DNA of 64,000 bases from Archegozetes longisetosus (Eukaryota > Arthropoda > Arachnida > Sarcoptiformes > Trhypochthoniidae), in NCBI GenBank assembly GCA_018873245.2, contig JAEMBT020000005.1, positions 2,838,001-2,902,000 of the forward strand, read 5' to 3'. The notes under the pieces were generated by a model, which saw only the letters and a program-made list of their open reading frames with translations, was not told the DNA's origin and ran no database searches. Both the position numbers and the translations under genes were made by a program. Of this stretch, positions 1-11,016 are shown piece by piece; the stretch's first letter is position 1, and each line of letters begins with the position of its first letter.

Positions 1-3000
1 TTGGTTTGTTTGTATTTCCACACAAACAGTCTTCGCCCGCACACGAGCCATGCCCAACCAAACGACGATATTTTAACACTCAGCGAACCGAATGAAAAAA
101 CTAACACCAAAAACAAATTAAATCAATTGTTCGATTGAACAGAACCCGTATTTTCTATTGATTTTATGTCTAATATATGATAATAAAATAGAAGAGCTTT
201 GAAACTGAGTAAACGTTTTGTGGTCTTTATTTGGATGGGATTTGATTTTTATATGGGATTATGAAGGCTTTGAAATATACTTTGAATTTATAGCAAAGAT
301 TACTCTTCAGAAATTGACTCATCAAAATTTTAGTACTTCCAAACAAGTGCTTTTCTCTTAAACATTTATTATTGAATGTATCTGAAATACATATATATAT
401 ATATATATATGTATAGATATGGGTATGTACATATACATATATATATCCATATCTATACATATATATAGATATATAAATTCTTGTTTTTAGATAAAATCAA
501 ACCAATATTGCAAAACATGCATTCAACCTATAGTGGTATAGAAATGTCAATATCAAAGCACTTTGAGAATGTGGCAAACTTTTACTTTAAAAATTGATGC
601 CATTTCTAATAAGACACAAGGAGTAGAGTCCACAACCAGTAAATAATAAGAAAGATATTTTAGGAAAGATTTTTCGAGCAGATAATATTGATGATTGATA
701 AGGAGAAGGATGGATGAGATTTGATATCTGAATAAAGTATCTAAAGTAAGTTGATCTGAAGTTTGACGTGGCTTTCAAGATGACAGGTTGGAACATAAGA
801 CAAATATGTGAACTAAGCTGGAGTACATTGAGATTGTTATTATGCATGTAATCATAGTGTGTAAGACTATGTGAACACTTGTTTGTAAGCAGTAGAAAGA
901 CTTAACTGATCTGAAACAGAGACATTTGTAATGAAAAGTGAATAAGTTTGTGATCGAAATAATAGATCGAGAATAAAATTTTATTGGATAGAAGCTGTAA
1001 TTTGAGTTAGTCCCAACTTCTAAGTGGAAGGAATGGATAAATAAAAAGTAATTATAGTCATAAGTTGTAATACATGTCTGATTAAATTAATGCTATAATT
1101 GAGAATCATTAATACTTAATATTAACAATTAGTATTTACGATAATGAATCAAAATATAATAAAAAAAGAGCTAAAATAACTTTAATTAGATTAAAGGAGT
1201 AAAAGTGAAAACGATGAGTTATGATCTCAATTGTTTAAATTACATTTATTTGAAGCCCTACGGAATAATTTGGAAAAAGTTGAATAAATTGAAATTTAAA
1301 GAAAACCATACTTTTAAGTTTAGTGCTCAGTAAGTTCTACCTAGTAACTAATCCAAAGCTATTGCAAAAAACATTTTAATCAAGTTGATCCTTGAGAGTG
1401 ATCAGAGAAAATAAAAGTAGGAATCCCAAGATAAACTCTATAATTCAAATTTGGTTCTCAAGTAACTAAATCTTAGCTGACGTTTATAGTATGAATTTAC
1501 ATTAAGACTAATCAAAAGTTATAACAAATGTGTAAACTGATCAAAATAGTTGTGATATAAAAACCATTTTCAGTGATTATAAAGTTGTAAACATTATGAA
1601 TGAAAATCAAATTAGGATCGTTTGATTAAAACGCGAATGTTAATTGCTATATTAAAAAAGAGTACTTTATATGATAGGTTTTAAATGAGACACTATCTCA
1701 TTGGACTTCTAGCACTTAATTAAAAACCATGAAAAGAGGATTTGGATAAATGAAAACAGGATATTCCAGAGAAACATGCCCTAAGTAACGGTGTTTTTGC
1801 TTGATATGGAACATCCGGTAGAAAAGCATAGAATAAAAAAAGATTAAATAGAATTTTAGAAAATTATTCTCAGTAAATTTCACATCCTTTAAGACCTTTA
1901 GAAGCGCGTAAGGCTTATAGAGAGTCAGTAAATGTGAAATTTAGTAACAGCAATAGAGAATAAAGTGTTTAAGAGGATCGTAGCTTGAAGAGTAATCGTG
2001 TCAGACTTATCTACTTTTATAGCTTATCGAGAACAGAATGTTTCCATTTTACCAATAGGAACAATAACAATAGACTGAGAATATCGCTTTGCTCTAACGG
2101 CAATATTAATTCGTCAAACTAGACAATAGTCCAACGGCTGTGTTCACTAAATTATTTTCTTACTTTCAATACCCTATTTCACATGTTAGAGTCACAGACA
2201 TACGAATTGTAACTAAACTATGTTTGGATCACATTTTCTGGTTGAACAACAGATCAGATGTAAGAGTTTGATAGAGTATTGTGAAAAACAAGACCTATCG
2301 AAAAGAAAATTAGCTTAAGAAGAAACTGTTTCAGTGAGATTTTTATGTGCTCTAAAAGTGTTTAGAAAAATAGAATTCAACACAATTAGGTTTCTTTCGT
2401 GATTCAATCACTTGTTATATTGAGATAGACTTGAAGTATAGATACGCTTTGAAAGCAGATATTCAAATCAGGCTAATATATTCGGAGGAAAAATGCTCAC
2501 AAAGTAAGCCTACGTGTAATACATTTACAGATCGTCTTTCAAAATATCTAAGTACGCAAACTAATTGTGTAGTTATTGTAGTTTTTAGAATTGAATATCC
2601 AACGCATAAGTGAATGTATTTAGTTGGTATGTAAATGTTAAATGAAAATGAAAGAATATTTATTGGCAATTTCTATAACGTAATATAGATATAAGAAAGC
2701 GATATGCTGTCAATTTGTTTTAAGAGACAGAAAGTGGCACAACAACTATGTATCATATAACAACTCGAAAGAAACCCGACACTGGCCGAAAGCTTAACAA
2801 ATCAAAAAGGAAGGCTCAGCAATATGTTGAACAAAATGTAAACACAATGTTCAAGTTGGGTAAGATTGGCAAAACAACTAAATGTTTGTATAAAACAGTT
2901 AAGTTATTTAGTTAAATATGAAATGAGAAATTTCTAGAGAAAAACTACTTCAGCAAGTAATCAAAGCGAAAAACTAAAGCAAACAAAGTGTTTAAATAAG

Positions 3001-5956
3001 GTTAAGAATGGCTACACTTAAGCCATGATTGACAAGAGATATGGAAGACGACGAAAGTTATTTCACAGTTGATGCTTCAATCAGATCATTATAGAAGTTG
3101 TAATATCGAGAGGCTTTGAGTTCACTTAAAAATTGTATGCTCTGGGGATGGACAGCCAGATTCAGCTCAACATTTGATCAGAAAAATGAAGTCAAGTATG
3201 AAAATTGCCAGAAAGCTATTTCCAAAGCCTGTTATTTTGTACTAAAACTTGGACTTGGCTATGAACAACAGGCCACTATCAGTAGTTATCTCAACTAAAA
3301 TAATTATTTATTGTTGCGATAATTCTATATAAAATATCCTTTGTTTTCACTCTTTAATAATCAAAGTTGCAAACAATTGAATTTTGTGCGTATCCTCTCT
3401 CCAAGCATAATAATTGAAGTTAATCTTAAAATTGACTAATCGATTAAACTCTGATTAATAAACACTTAAGACTTTAGGTTAAGATTTTATTTTTTGAAAA
3501 TTATCTAAAATATTTCTAAGTCTTTTGATATTAAGAGAAAATTGAAAGTAATAATGAATCAAAAAGAGAAGAGTTAGAAAATCATAAGAATTCATCTGAA
3601 CTTTATTGATCTACTCAATCTCATCATCTCTAAGATATAAAAATGTTAATCAACAGCAATGAAACACTTCTATTTTCAGACCCTATAAGCAGTCAAAGGT
3701 TACAATAAATGTTAAACCTTTGAATACTGATTGTCAACCTCCTGGTTTAAGCGATCACAAACAATACAGTAGAACCTCGTTATTTTGAACCCGCTTCTGG
3801 CAAAAAATGTTGTCCAAAGTAGTGAGTTTTCAAAATAGTCAGTACATTGAAAAAAGTCCGAAATAAAGGTTTCGCTCAAAATGCAATATTTGAATGATTA
3901 ACACTAAGATTTTATTTAGATTGGAGTTCAGGCTTGAGGCTCGTCCACGAATTTCTGGAACCCAGACTGTTCAGCAGTATTAATAATAATGATTTTTTGT
4001 GAAATTTTCATGTGTTTTTGTATCTTGAAGCTACTCGACAAATGCTAATATTTCAAAATAAGCGGTTTCAAAATATCGAGTGTCTACTGTATAAAAATCT
4101 AATCAAATCTTTAAAGCTTTCAATATTGTTTTACTCAACTAAGTATCAATAGTTTTAAGAACTTTAATCTATCTAAAATTGATTTTACTTTAGAACTTGA
4201 TTCGATATAACTCTTATGAAAGTTGAACACAAAATCAGATTAAACTGATTGATAGAAAACTAATCACAAAGTCTAGTTTCGACTTTGTGAGGGCCTCAAT
4301 TGTTTTCTTATTTATTTCGATAAATTTCGATTTATTTCAATCTACAACTCATTTAGCGTTTGATCAATTTTTCGGTCTAAATAAAAGCTTATTATTTCAT
4401 TGTTGGTTCAAACACAGTAATTATCATGTAATGAAACACAGCTTCCTATCAACGAAAAGCAACTCAAACATTGAATTATTAATTTGAACAAAGACCTGAT
4501 TTAGGAACTAATCCATATTAGATATAATCATAATTTTTGAAAAATAAAACAATCTAACATGGGAGGTTGGGATTAAGTAATGTGACTGATTTGAAAATGA
4601 TTTTTATGACAAATAATATATGATATGATGTTCGAAAGGCATATAGAAAAGGCTGACTGCCCACACATACATGTTACGACCACTCAAAAAGTCCATTCCC
4701 AATGCATCCATACTATTAACATTTTTATTTCATTTTTCACTATTTACTGTGAGAAAGCATACCAAAACTTATTAGAAATCTATATAAATTCAAAGTAATC
4801 ATACTGAATACTTCAATTGAAATGAAATGCTAATATTATTGATAATTTGGTTAATTTGAATACTTAAAAACTAAGCAAGCATTAAATTGATGAGCAATAG
4901 TCCAATTTATCTGTTGTATATGAGAAACTTTAAGAGACAATAAATATGAAAAATTAGAACTATTAATATATAAAAACTAATTTTTTAAACATCAAATTTC
5001 TAGATTATTTTTTTGCCCAAAATGATAGCAAGTTTTTCTTCATTAATGATATTATTGCCATCCAATCTGGTATTTGACAGAATAAAAATTCACATTTTCT
5101 ACGTAAGAATACATAGGAATCAATAACAATCAGCCTTAGGAAGTCATTTCTTAAATGATCATAATTTCCAAGTGTCTGGCAGTCAGCCTTTTTTGTATGC
5201 CTTTCGGAATATGATACCACATCAAATTGATACTATAAAAATATTTTTTAAATCGTCCATTACATAGGCCCGAACCTCTCGCATAAGACTTCAACTATTT
5301 CGATTTATAGCAAAATATATTCAATTCAAACTGATGGACAGGTTGTCGCGTTTTAAAGTTTACTATTTCAACATCAACTGATTCCTATCATAATAGTCTT
5401 GAATAAAGAATACAGAAATAATTTAAATGGACTTTTACTTCAGTCTAACCATTATTTGAATTAAAAATAAATATTGAGCTTAACTCAAATGACAGTTAGA
5501 ATCGCGCGCTATTTGTAAATAATGCCATACTTAATGTCAACTTCAAGTCAATCAAAGTTGAAAACTATTCAAACCAATAGATATGAATGAAATATGAAAT
5601 ACCTTCTGAAGAAATGGCTTCAATAACCAGAACAGGCAATAATGATCCATAAGACCTGATGGTGTGATGAGGTGTTTCGCAAATCAGTGCCGATTGACTC
5701 AAAACCGATTGATTGAGTGAAGTATCGCGCGATCTAAACATGAAAATACAAATGAATATTGTATCAAATGGAATTCATATTTAATGACTGACATGTTGAA
5801 AGATCTGGAATATTGATTTGGTTTTATTATTGATGAATTATTTAATGTTTGACCAATTGATGTATTGTTTGCACGACTTGATGATATTTGCGATCTGTAA
5901 CCGATTGACGTCTCAAATGGAGTACGCATTGAGTGAACATTTTTGTCGGAATACAT
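1..5956 (-). CDS. NUP133: Nucleoporin Nup133 homologue, N-terminal part (gene continues beyond left edge)
   Basis: Scaffold nucleoporin of the Y-complex (Nup107-160) of the nuclear pore. Exons on the minus strand are 5956-5793, 5733-5603 and 100-1 (open at the left edge). The junctions are phase-compatible (phase 2, then phase 1). Exon 1 (start MYSDKNVHS) is a Ser/Asn-rich disordered leader, as in animal Nup133. Exon 2 carries SYGSLLPVLVIEAISSE, matching the family's segment just before the beta-propeller. Exon 3 carries GWAWLVCGRRLFVW, the hallmark first-blade strand of Nup133. Exon 1 uses a GTCAGT donor and exon 2 a GTATTT donor; the exon 3 acceptor is TTAG after a T-rich tract. Intron 2 (101-5602) is about 5.5 kb, far longer than most introns here. 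The remaining roughly 1,000 residues must lie left of position 1. Family call from remembered sequence; fairly sure. Confidence 0.8.
388..476. repeat. (AT)n tract folding into a long hairpin
   Basis: Alternating AT run with two 12-nt perfect inverted arms, GTATAGATATGG at 411-422 and CCATATCTATAC at 447-458. They are flanked on the outside by further alternating AT that extends the potential stem. Simple-sequence DNA inside NUP133 intron 2. Confidence 0.75.
3767..4089. mobile_element. Non-autonomous pogo/Tigger-like MITE with TA target duplication
   Basis: A 323-bp element bounded by TA on both sides (3765-3766 and 4090-4091). The left end begins CAGTAGAACCTCGTTATTTT. The right end, read on the other strand, begins CAGTAGACACTCGATATTTT, so the termini are imperfect inverted repeats of about 30 nt. 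CAGT-GAACCTCG ends and TA duplication are typical of the pogo/Tigger branch of Tc1/mariner. Inside are further degenerate copies of the 'TTTTGAAA' end motif. There is no transposase reading frame, so it depended on an element elsewhere. It lies in NUP133 intron 2. Confidence 0.75.
4580..5258. mobile_element. Element or fold-back with diverged long terminal inverted repeats
   Basis: The stretch around 4580-4690 recurs in inverted orientation at about 5140-5258. The best core is CGAAAGGCATA, a few A's, then GGCTGACTGCC (about 4633-4668), which reappears on the minus strand at about 5172-5209. Similarity extends roughly 110 nt at an estimated 70%. About 450 nt of AT-rich spacer separates the arms and holds no supported gene. 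This fits an old MITE or fold-back element; a local inverted duplication is the alternative. I could not define exact ends or a target duplication. Confidence 0.5.
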
Positions 5957-6414
5957 TTGATTGAACTGTATTTAATTTAAATTCAATTAAACAAGTGAAA
6001 ATATGATTAAACATGAATAGAACACATGTCAGCCAAATATTTATTTGGTTTGAAATGCTTTCAAAACGAATAGAAAACTTCACACAATGCGACTCTAGTG
6101 ACATCTGTTTGTTATATTATAAGTTGTAATTTATAAGTACCAAACTTTAATTAAAAATTGAACTAAACTTTCTTCACAACTCATCCAAAAACTTGATTAA
6201 CTTTAAGCTTGCTACTGTTTCTTTCACGCTATTATAAGTCAAAATATTTTAAATGTGATTTGGACTAAATTCAAGTCAACAGTCACCATACAAAAGCTGT
6301 CAATCAGTTAATCAAATAACTTATGAAGTTAGTTATAACTCGAAAATGATTTTATTTCAATATTAAAATTTTAATTTATTTAACATTCTCTGAGTTAGTG
6401 TCCCAATTGATTAA
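5957..6414. other. Intergenic, NUP133 5' side / DDX55 3' side
   Basis: Both neighbours are on the minus strand, so this holds the NUP133 promoter and the DDX55 3' UTR. A DDX55 poly(A) signal (AATAAA on the minus strand) is visible as TTTATT at 6352-6357, about 58 nt past the stop codon. Nothing else is recognisable. Confidence 0.6.
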
Positions 6415-8151
6415 TCATAAACCAAAATGTTCTTCAAACTGTTTGGACGTAATTTTTCCTTTTTTGAGCTTTTTAACCATTTTTGCGTCATTAGCCAACT
6501 CTTCCATTTCCAACTGGTCAATAAATTCCTTTTTACGTTTTCCTTTCAGTTTCGTTTTTTTAATCAGTAAACCAGTTTTTGAAATCTTTTTCCGTTCACA
6601 TTTTTCTGAAGTATCTCTCACTTTCTCACTTTGATATTTTTGATTTTTGAAACCATTTGCTATTTTGACGTCTTCAGTTGTTGTATTGAAAACTGAGTTT
6701 CCTTTGTCCCTATGTCTCAATTCTGGCATAACCGGTAATTTGAGTAATGCGTAACCATTTGCTAAATCGTTAATATCTAGACTTTTATACAAAATATTTG
6801 ACATACAATGCTTTGAACTATAAGTTCGAATAAATGAAACAAATGCCTGCATTCCTAATTCATAAAAATTACTATCTTTTCGCGATTCTTTCTTTATATA
6901 TTCAACTACTGATTTCTTCAAAGCCTTATCAATACTAATCGGTGGTTCCATTAGATTGAGTTCAATTCCTTTTGATTGACATAATGTTATGAACTCGTGT
7001 TCATTGGGTAAAGCGATCATAAGTGAATTGCCGTAAACTCCAATCTGATGACCACTTCTACCACAACGATGAATGTAGCTCTCAATAGTGTTCGGTAAAT
7101 CGAAATGTAAGACCCAATCGACTTGAGGAATATCTACGCCTCTACTCATAACATCAGTACATATAAGAATTGCAGATCTACTTTCTCTGAACTGATCAAA
7201 AATTTTCTGTCGCTTTCGTTTGAGTTTGCGATGAAGTTTCATAATAGGTATTGATATTTGTGAGTCTTTTGTCAAATATTTCGAAATCGGTTTTTCAAAA
7301 TAATTCACTTGAGCACAAGTTGACATAAATATGAGATATTTTGAGTTCAAATCCTTTCTAATAAATTGGATCATAAACGCTAATTTGTCGTCACAAGAAT
7401 CCAGTAAAACGTAACTATTATTAAGTGTTTGAGGCATTTGAAGGCATTCTTCAGGACTTACTGATGAAACAAGATTTTTCTCTTTGATCTCAATTCTGAC
7501 CGGATTTCTCAGACCAGCTCTAATCAAGTGATCCAACTTTTTGGTCTGTGTGGCAGAAAAGAGTCCAGTTCTCCTCTGTTTCGGCAAATAAGAAAGAATA
7601 GTATTTAAAGATTTATCGAAGCCCATACTCAACATATGGTCAGCTTCGTCTAAAACAAACACTTCTAAACACTTTCGGACTCTATTCGAGAATTGTTCGC
7701 ATTTTGACAATAAGTCACATAATCTTCCAGGAGTTGAAACAATAATATTGGCACCAATTGACAAATACCTGTCGATGTCGTACTGAAGACTAGTTCCACC
7801 AATTAATAACATTCCAATCAGTTTAATGCTGTGATTATCCCTAACAAAAATGTCGAGTACTTCATATATTTGTTGAGCTAATTCGCGTGTCGGACTCACA
7901 ACAATAGCTCCAATGTCGTGATCAGACATTCTTTCATTTTGCGATTTTCTCATAAGAATCTCAATGATAGGTATAATAAAAGCCAATGTTTTTCCACTTC
8001 CAGTCACGGCTTCGACGGCACAGTCTTTGTTGGAAATGAAGAGCGGAATCGCTGCCGACTGAACGGCTGTCATGGAAGGGAACTTCAGTTTGTTATTAAT
8101 AACAGAAATGATAGCTTTATTTATATTCAATGAATTCCACGACAAATCCAT
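6415..8151 (-). CDS. DDX55: ATP-dependent RNA helicase DDX55 (Spb4 family)
   Basis: DEAD-box helicase of the Spb4/DDX55 group, which acts in the nucleolus in maturation of the large ribosomal subunit. It is a single-exon 578-residue protein (human is about 600). Seen in order: Q-motif region with TAVQSAAIPLF (about residues 28-38), motif I AVTGSGKT (48-55), Ia PTREL (87-91), Ib TPGR (140-143), II DEAD (168-171), III SAT (199-201). The second RecA domain ends in HRCGRSG. A Lys-rich C-terminal tail follows, as expected of the family. The N-terminal region (FPSMTAVQSAAIPLF, then AVEAVTGSGKTLAFIIPI) resembles DDX55 more than other DEAD-box subfamilies. The chosen ATG is the first in frame, just before the helicase core. 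The 325-bp gap to the GBA start makes this a divergent pair. No break seen. Confidence 0.93.
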   Translation of the reverse strand: MDLSWNSLNINKAIISVINNKLKFPSMTAVQSAAIPLFISNKDCAVEAVTGSGKTLAFIIPIIEILMRKSQNERMSDHDIGAIVVSPTRELAQQIYEVLDIFVRDNHSIKLIGMLLIGGTSLQYDIDRYLSIGANIIVSTPGRLCDLLSKCEQFSNRVRKCLEVFVLDEADHMLSMGFDKSLNTILSYLPKQRRTGLFSATQTKKLDHLIRAGLRNPVRIEIKEKNLVSSVSPEECLQMPQTLNNSYVLLDSCDDKLAFMIQFIRKDLNSKYLIFMSTCAQVNYFEKPISKYLTKDSQISIPIMKLHRKLKRKRQKIFDQFRESRSAILICTDVMSRGVDIPQVDWVLHFDLPNTIESYIHRCGRSGHQIGVYGNSLMIALPNEHEFITLCQSKGIELNLMEPPISIDKALKKSVVEYIKKESRKDSNFYELGMQAFVSFIRTYSSKHCMSNILYKSLDINDLANGYALLKLPVMPELRHRDKGNSVFNTTTEDVKIANGFKNQKYQSEKVRDTSEKCERKKISKTGLLIKKTKLKGKRKKEFIDQLEMEELANDAKMVKKLKKGKITSKQFEEHFGL

Positions 8152-8476
8152 TTCGTTTGCCTATTGTCTAATATTTATTATTCATCAAAAGTAATTACAT
8201 TCAATTGAAATAATAGCTGAACATAAGTCAGCTAAAACATAAACAGACATGTGATTCACTCAAATACATGTGACTTTTGAATGAGTATTAAGCACCATTT
8301 CAATAGTGAAAATACATATAAAACGTTTCGAGTGTGTGTCAATACAAATAGGGTTAATAATCAAACTTTAGTTCTTATTGTTATCTTTAATTTACAATCA
8401 AATGGTAAGCCGAACACTTGTAAAAAAACTGATAAATCTTATTAAACAGACATAATCGAACCTTTACTTGAAGGAT
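8152..8476. promoter_or_regulatory. Shared divergent promoter region DDX55 / GBA
   Basis: 325 bp between two head-to-head start codons, so both core promoters must sit here or in the 5' UTRs. The sequence is AT-rich and I see no convincing TATA box or named motif. Confidence 0.5.
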
Positions 8477-10712
8477 ATGTTTGTCTTTACTGTATTTGTT
8501 GCGCTTTTAGCAAATTATTTCGGTAATTATCTTTACGATTTTTATATGAAGTTCTCACTCATCATCAAGTTTGTCGATTAAAGCTTCTAAAAATTAATTA
8601 GCATTTAGTTTGATGAGAAACTTTTGAATAAGTTACCTACACTTCAAATTTTTCTGAGTTACATTTTAAGTATTTTTTTTATCCCATTTCAAGATAGCTT
8701 TTGTTTTGCAAAACTATTTTCGTTTCTAGCTCAGCTCCAATGATTCACACTTAACAGAACTTTCTGTTTGAATCACTTTTATAGAAAGCTAAAACTCTTG
8801 TAATTTTCTATTAATTTTTTAATTTTCATAACCCATTTTCATATTTAGTAAAACTTGTGTTCTTTTCTCAAACTTTATCAAACTTTATTGATATACTGTA
8901 ACTTTTAATCATTAAAAAGATAGCTAAAAGAGTTTTGATCTCTACAGCTAATGCGAATAATTTGTGCGTCCCTCGGGACTATGGAAAAGGAGGAACAGTT
9001 TGTGTTTGCAATGCAACATATTGCGATACATTCGAGCAAATTTCTAAGACATCTCCTGGAATCGTAACTGTATTTGAAAGTAACCAAAAAGGAGACAGGT
9101 TTAAGAAACAAATATTTAAGTTCGCGAATGCTTCGAGCACTAATTCAAGTGAAGGAAAAACTGTGACAATTAATCGCGATGTAAGATATCAGAAGATAAT
9201 TGGTTTTGGAGGAGCCTTCACAGACGCGGCTGGCATTAATATTCTTAGTTTAGGTTCAACAATAGCTGAACGGATTATAAATGATTATTATTCTCCTAAT
9301 GGCTTATCATATTCAGTGGGAAGAATACCAATGGCTGGGTGTGACTTCTCCACCAGGAAGTACACTTATGACGATCATGTTGAAGATCTCAAACTAGAAA
9401 AGTTTAATCTAACTGAAGAAGATCTTAAGTTCAAAGTAAGTTTTACTGATTCTTGAAAGCCGTGTCTTATGAGTTGAATTTCAGATACCTTTAATAAAAT
9501 TGGCAAAAAATGCGAGTTCACATAATGTGAAACTTTTTGCGAGCCCTTGGAGTGCACCCGCTTGGATGAAGACTAACAATGACTTGGCGGGAAAGGGAAG
9601 TCTGAAAGGAGAACCAGGAGGAACCTATTATAAAGCATGGGCTCAATACTTTGTTAAGTATGTCTTCTCAGTGATTTTCAATTAAAACATTTCTGTTCGA
9701 CATCTCAATAAGTTTTCTGCAGGTTTAGAAAGCACTCTCGAAAAATATACTTATATTCTGAATCTGAATCAGCACAATCTGAATAGTTGAATTGTTTCCA
9801 GATTCCTAGACGCTTATAAAAGCCATGGACTCAATTTGTGGGGAGTGACCGCTCAGAACGAACCGTATGATGGAGAGATGCAGGGATTCCCATTCAATGG
9901 CATGGGTTTCACAGCTCAACAACAAAGAGATTTCATATCAAAAGATCTCGGACCTGCTCTCGAAGCAGGTGGTTATGGGTCAAACAAACTTAAATTAATG
10001 ATAATCGATGATCAGAGGCTATTCGTAAACCAATGGGCGAATGTCATACTTAAAGATAACGCAACAGCTAAATACGTATCTGGTATTGCATTCCATTGGT
10101 ATCTCAATACAGTGACGTCACCGACAGAATTAGACAAAACATACAATCAATTTCCAGATTATTTCTTACTGTCAACTGAAGCGTGTGAGGGATCGAGTCC
10201 TTTTCAGAAGGACAAAGTGTCACTCGGAGAATGGGGACGAGCGCAGAGCTATGCCTACGATATCTTAGCTGTATTAATAAAACTTTTACAAAGTAAAATA
10301 AGTTGTTTTAATTAATCACTTAATTAATTAGGATTTACAACACTATACGGCTGGTTGGATTGATTGGAATCTAGCACTAGATGTTGGCGGAGGACCGAAT
10401 TGGTCAAAGAACTTTGTGGACGCGCCAATCATCGTGAACGCAACTGGCAAAGAATACTATAAACAACCAATGTTCTACTCTTTGGCACATTTCTCGAAGT
10501 TTTTAGAACCAGACTCGCAAAGAATCGGGACAAAAGAGGAAGGAGTGCAAAACTTAGAAACGATAGCGTTCGAGACTCCAGAAAAAGCAATAGTATTGAT
10601 AGCATTGAATAGACTGAATGATAGCATACCCTTAACTATTAATGACCCCAAATTGGGAACCTTAAAGACAACCGTTTCAGCTCATTCTATTCAAACTTAT
10701 CTTTGGTATTAG
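8477..10712 (+). CDS. GBA1: Lysosomal acid glucosylceramidase (glucocerebrosidase), GH30
   Basis: Hydrolyses glucosylceramide to glucose and ceramide in the lysosome. Five exons: 8477-8522, 8948-9435, 9485-9657, 9802-10270 and 10332-10712; all phases agree, giving 518 residues (human precursor 536). Exon 1 encodes a signal peptide (MFVFTVFVALLANYF) and was placed because its donor phase joins exactly to exon 2. The family start region GKGGTVCVCNATYCD follows. The acid/base Glu is in NEP of TAQNEPYDG (human TAENEP). The nucleophile Glu is in STEACEG (human ASEACVG). QRDFI-KDLGP, DDQRL and AGWIDWNLAL are all present. The C-terminal beta domain ends HSIQTYLWY. A poly(A) signal AATAAA is at 10784-10789, about 70 nt past the stop. 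The gene appears intact. Confidence 0.95.
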
Positions 10713-11016
10713 TCAGCATAATCTGCGAGTAAAACGACAGATAGTAAAACGCTATCACAAATTAAATTTTATCTATTCACAGTAATAAAGTAAAGTGAAT
10801 GTAAAATTGAATGCAAACGCAATCGGTTTGAATAAAATGTTGAATTAACGAAATGCTGAGATAAACGTATTTTGTGAATGAATAGTAAGCTATAAGGGGG
10901 CTCTCAATTAAATAATAAGAGCAACAAAAGACTTGTCAACAAAGGATTGATTTAAAAAATATAAATAAATAATAAATTAGAAATAAATAAGTTGAAAAGA
11001 TCAAAAAGTGGATCAA
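10713..11016. other. Intergenic GBA 3' side / hnRNP L promoter
   Basis: 304 bp between tandem plus-strand genes. It contains the GBA poly(A) signal (10784-10789) and then AT-rich sequence that should include the hnRNP L promoter and 5' UTR. No other feature seen. Confidence 0.5.

Larger units (their letters stand above)
101..5602 (-). other. Intron 2 of NUP133, 5.5 kb
   Basis: AT-rich sequence between the exon 2 donor and exon 3 acceptor of NUP133. It contains an AT-rich hairpin (388-476), a pogo-like MITE (3767-4089) and an inverted-repeat element (about 4580-5258). A 64-codon open stretch on the plus strand (3104-3298) is less AT-rich than its surroundings but matches nothing I know. Otherwise I see no coding exon. 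Confidence 0.7.

Noticed and set aside
1-51. Minus-strand frame beginning MARVRAKTVCVE at the left edge
   Set aside because: The overlapping frame reads GWAWLVCGRRLFVW and joins NUP133 exon 2 in phase, so the MARV frame is a shadow.
587-847. 86-codon minus-strand open frame
   Set aside because: No domain, no start or splice context, and it lies in the NUP133 intron.
5005-5220. Minus-strand 71-codon frame ending DWMAIISLMKKNLLSFW, first considered as the next NUP133 exon
   Set aside because: It runs into a stop, its spacing does not fit the propeller strand, and the true strand is at 1-100. Part of it lies in an inverted repeat.
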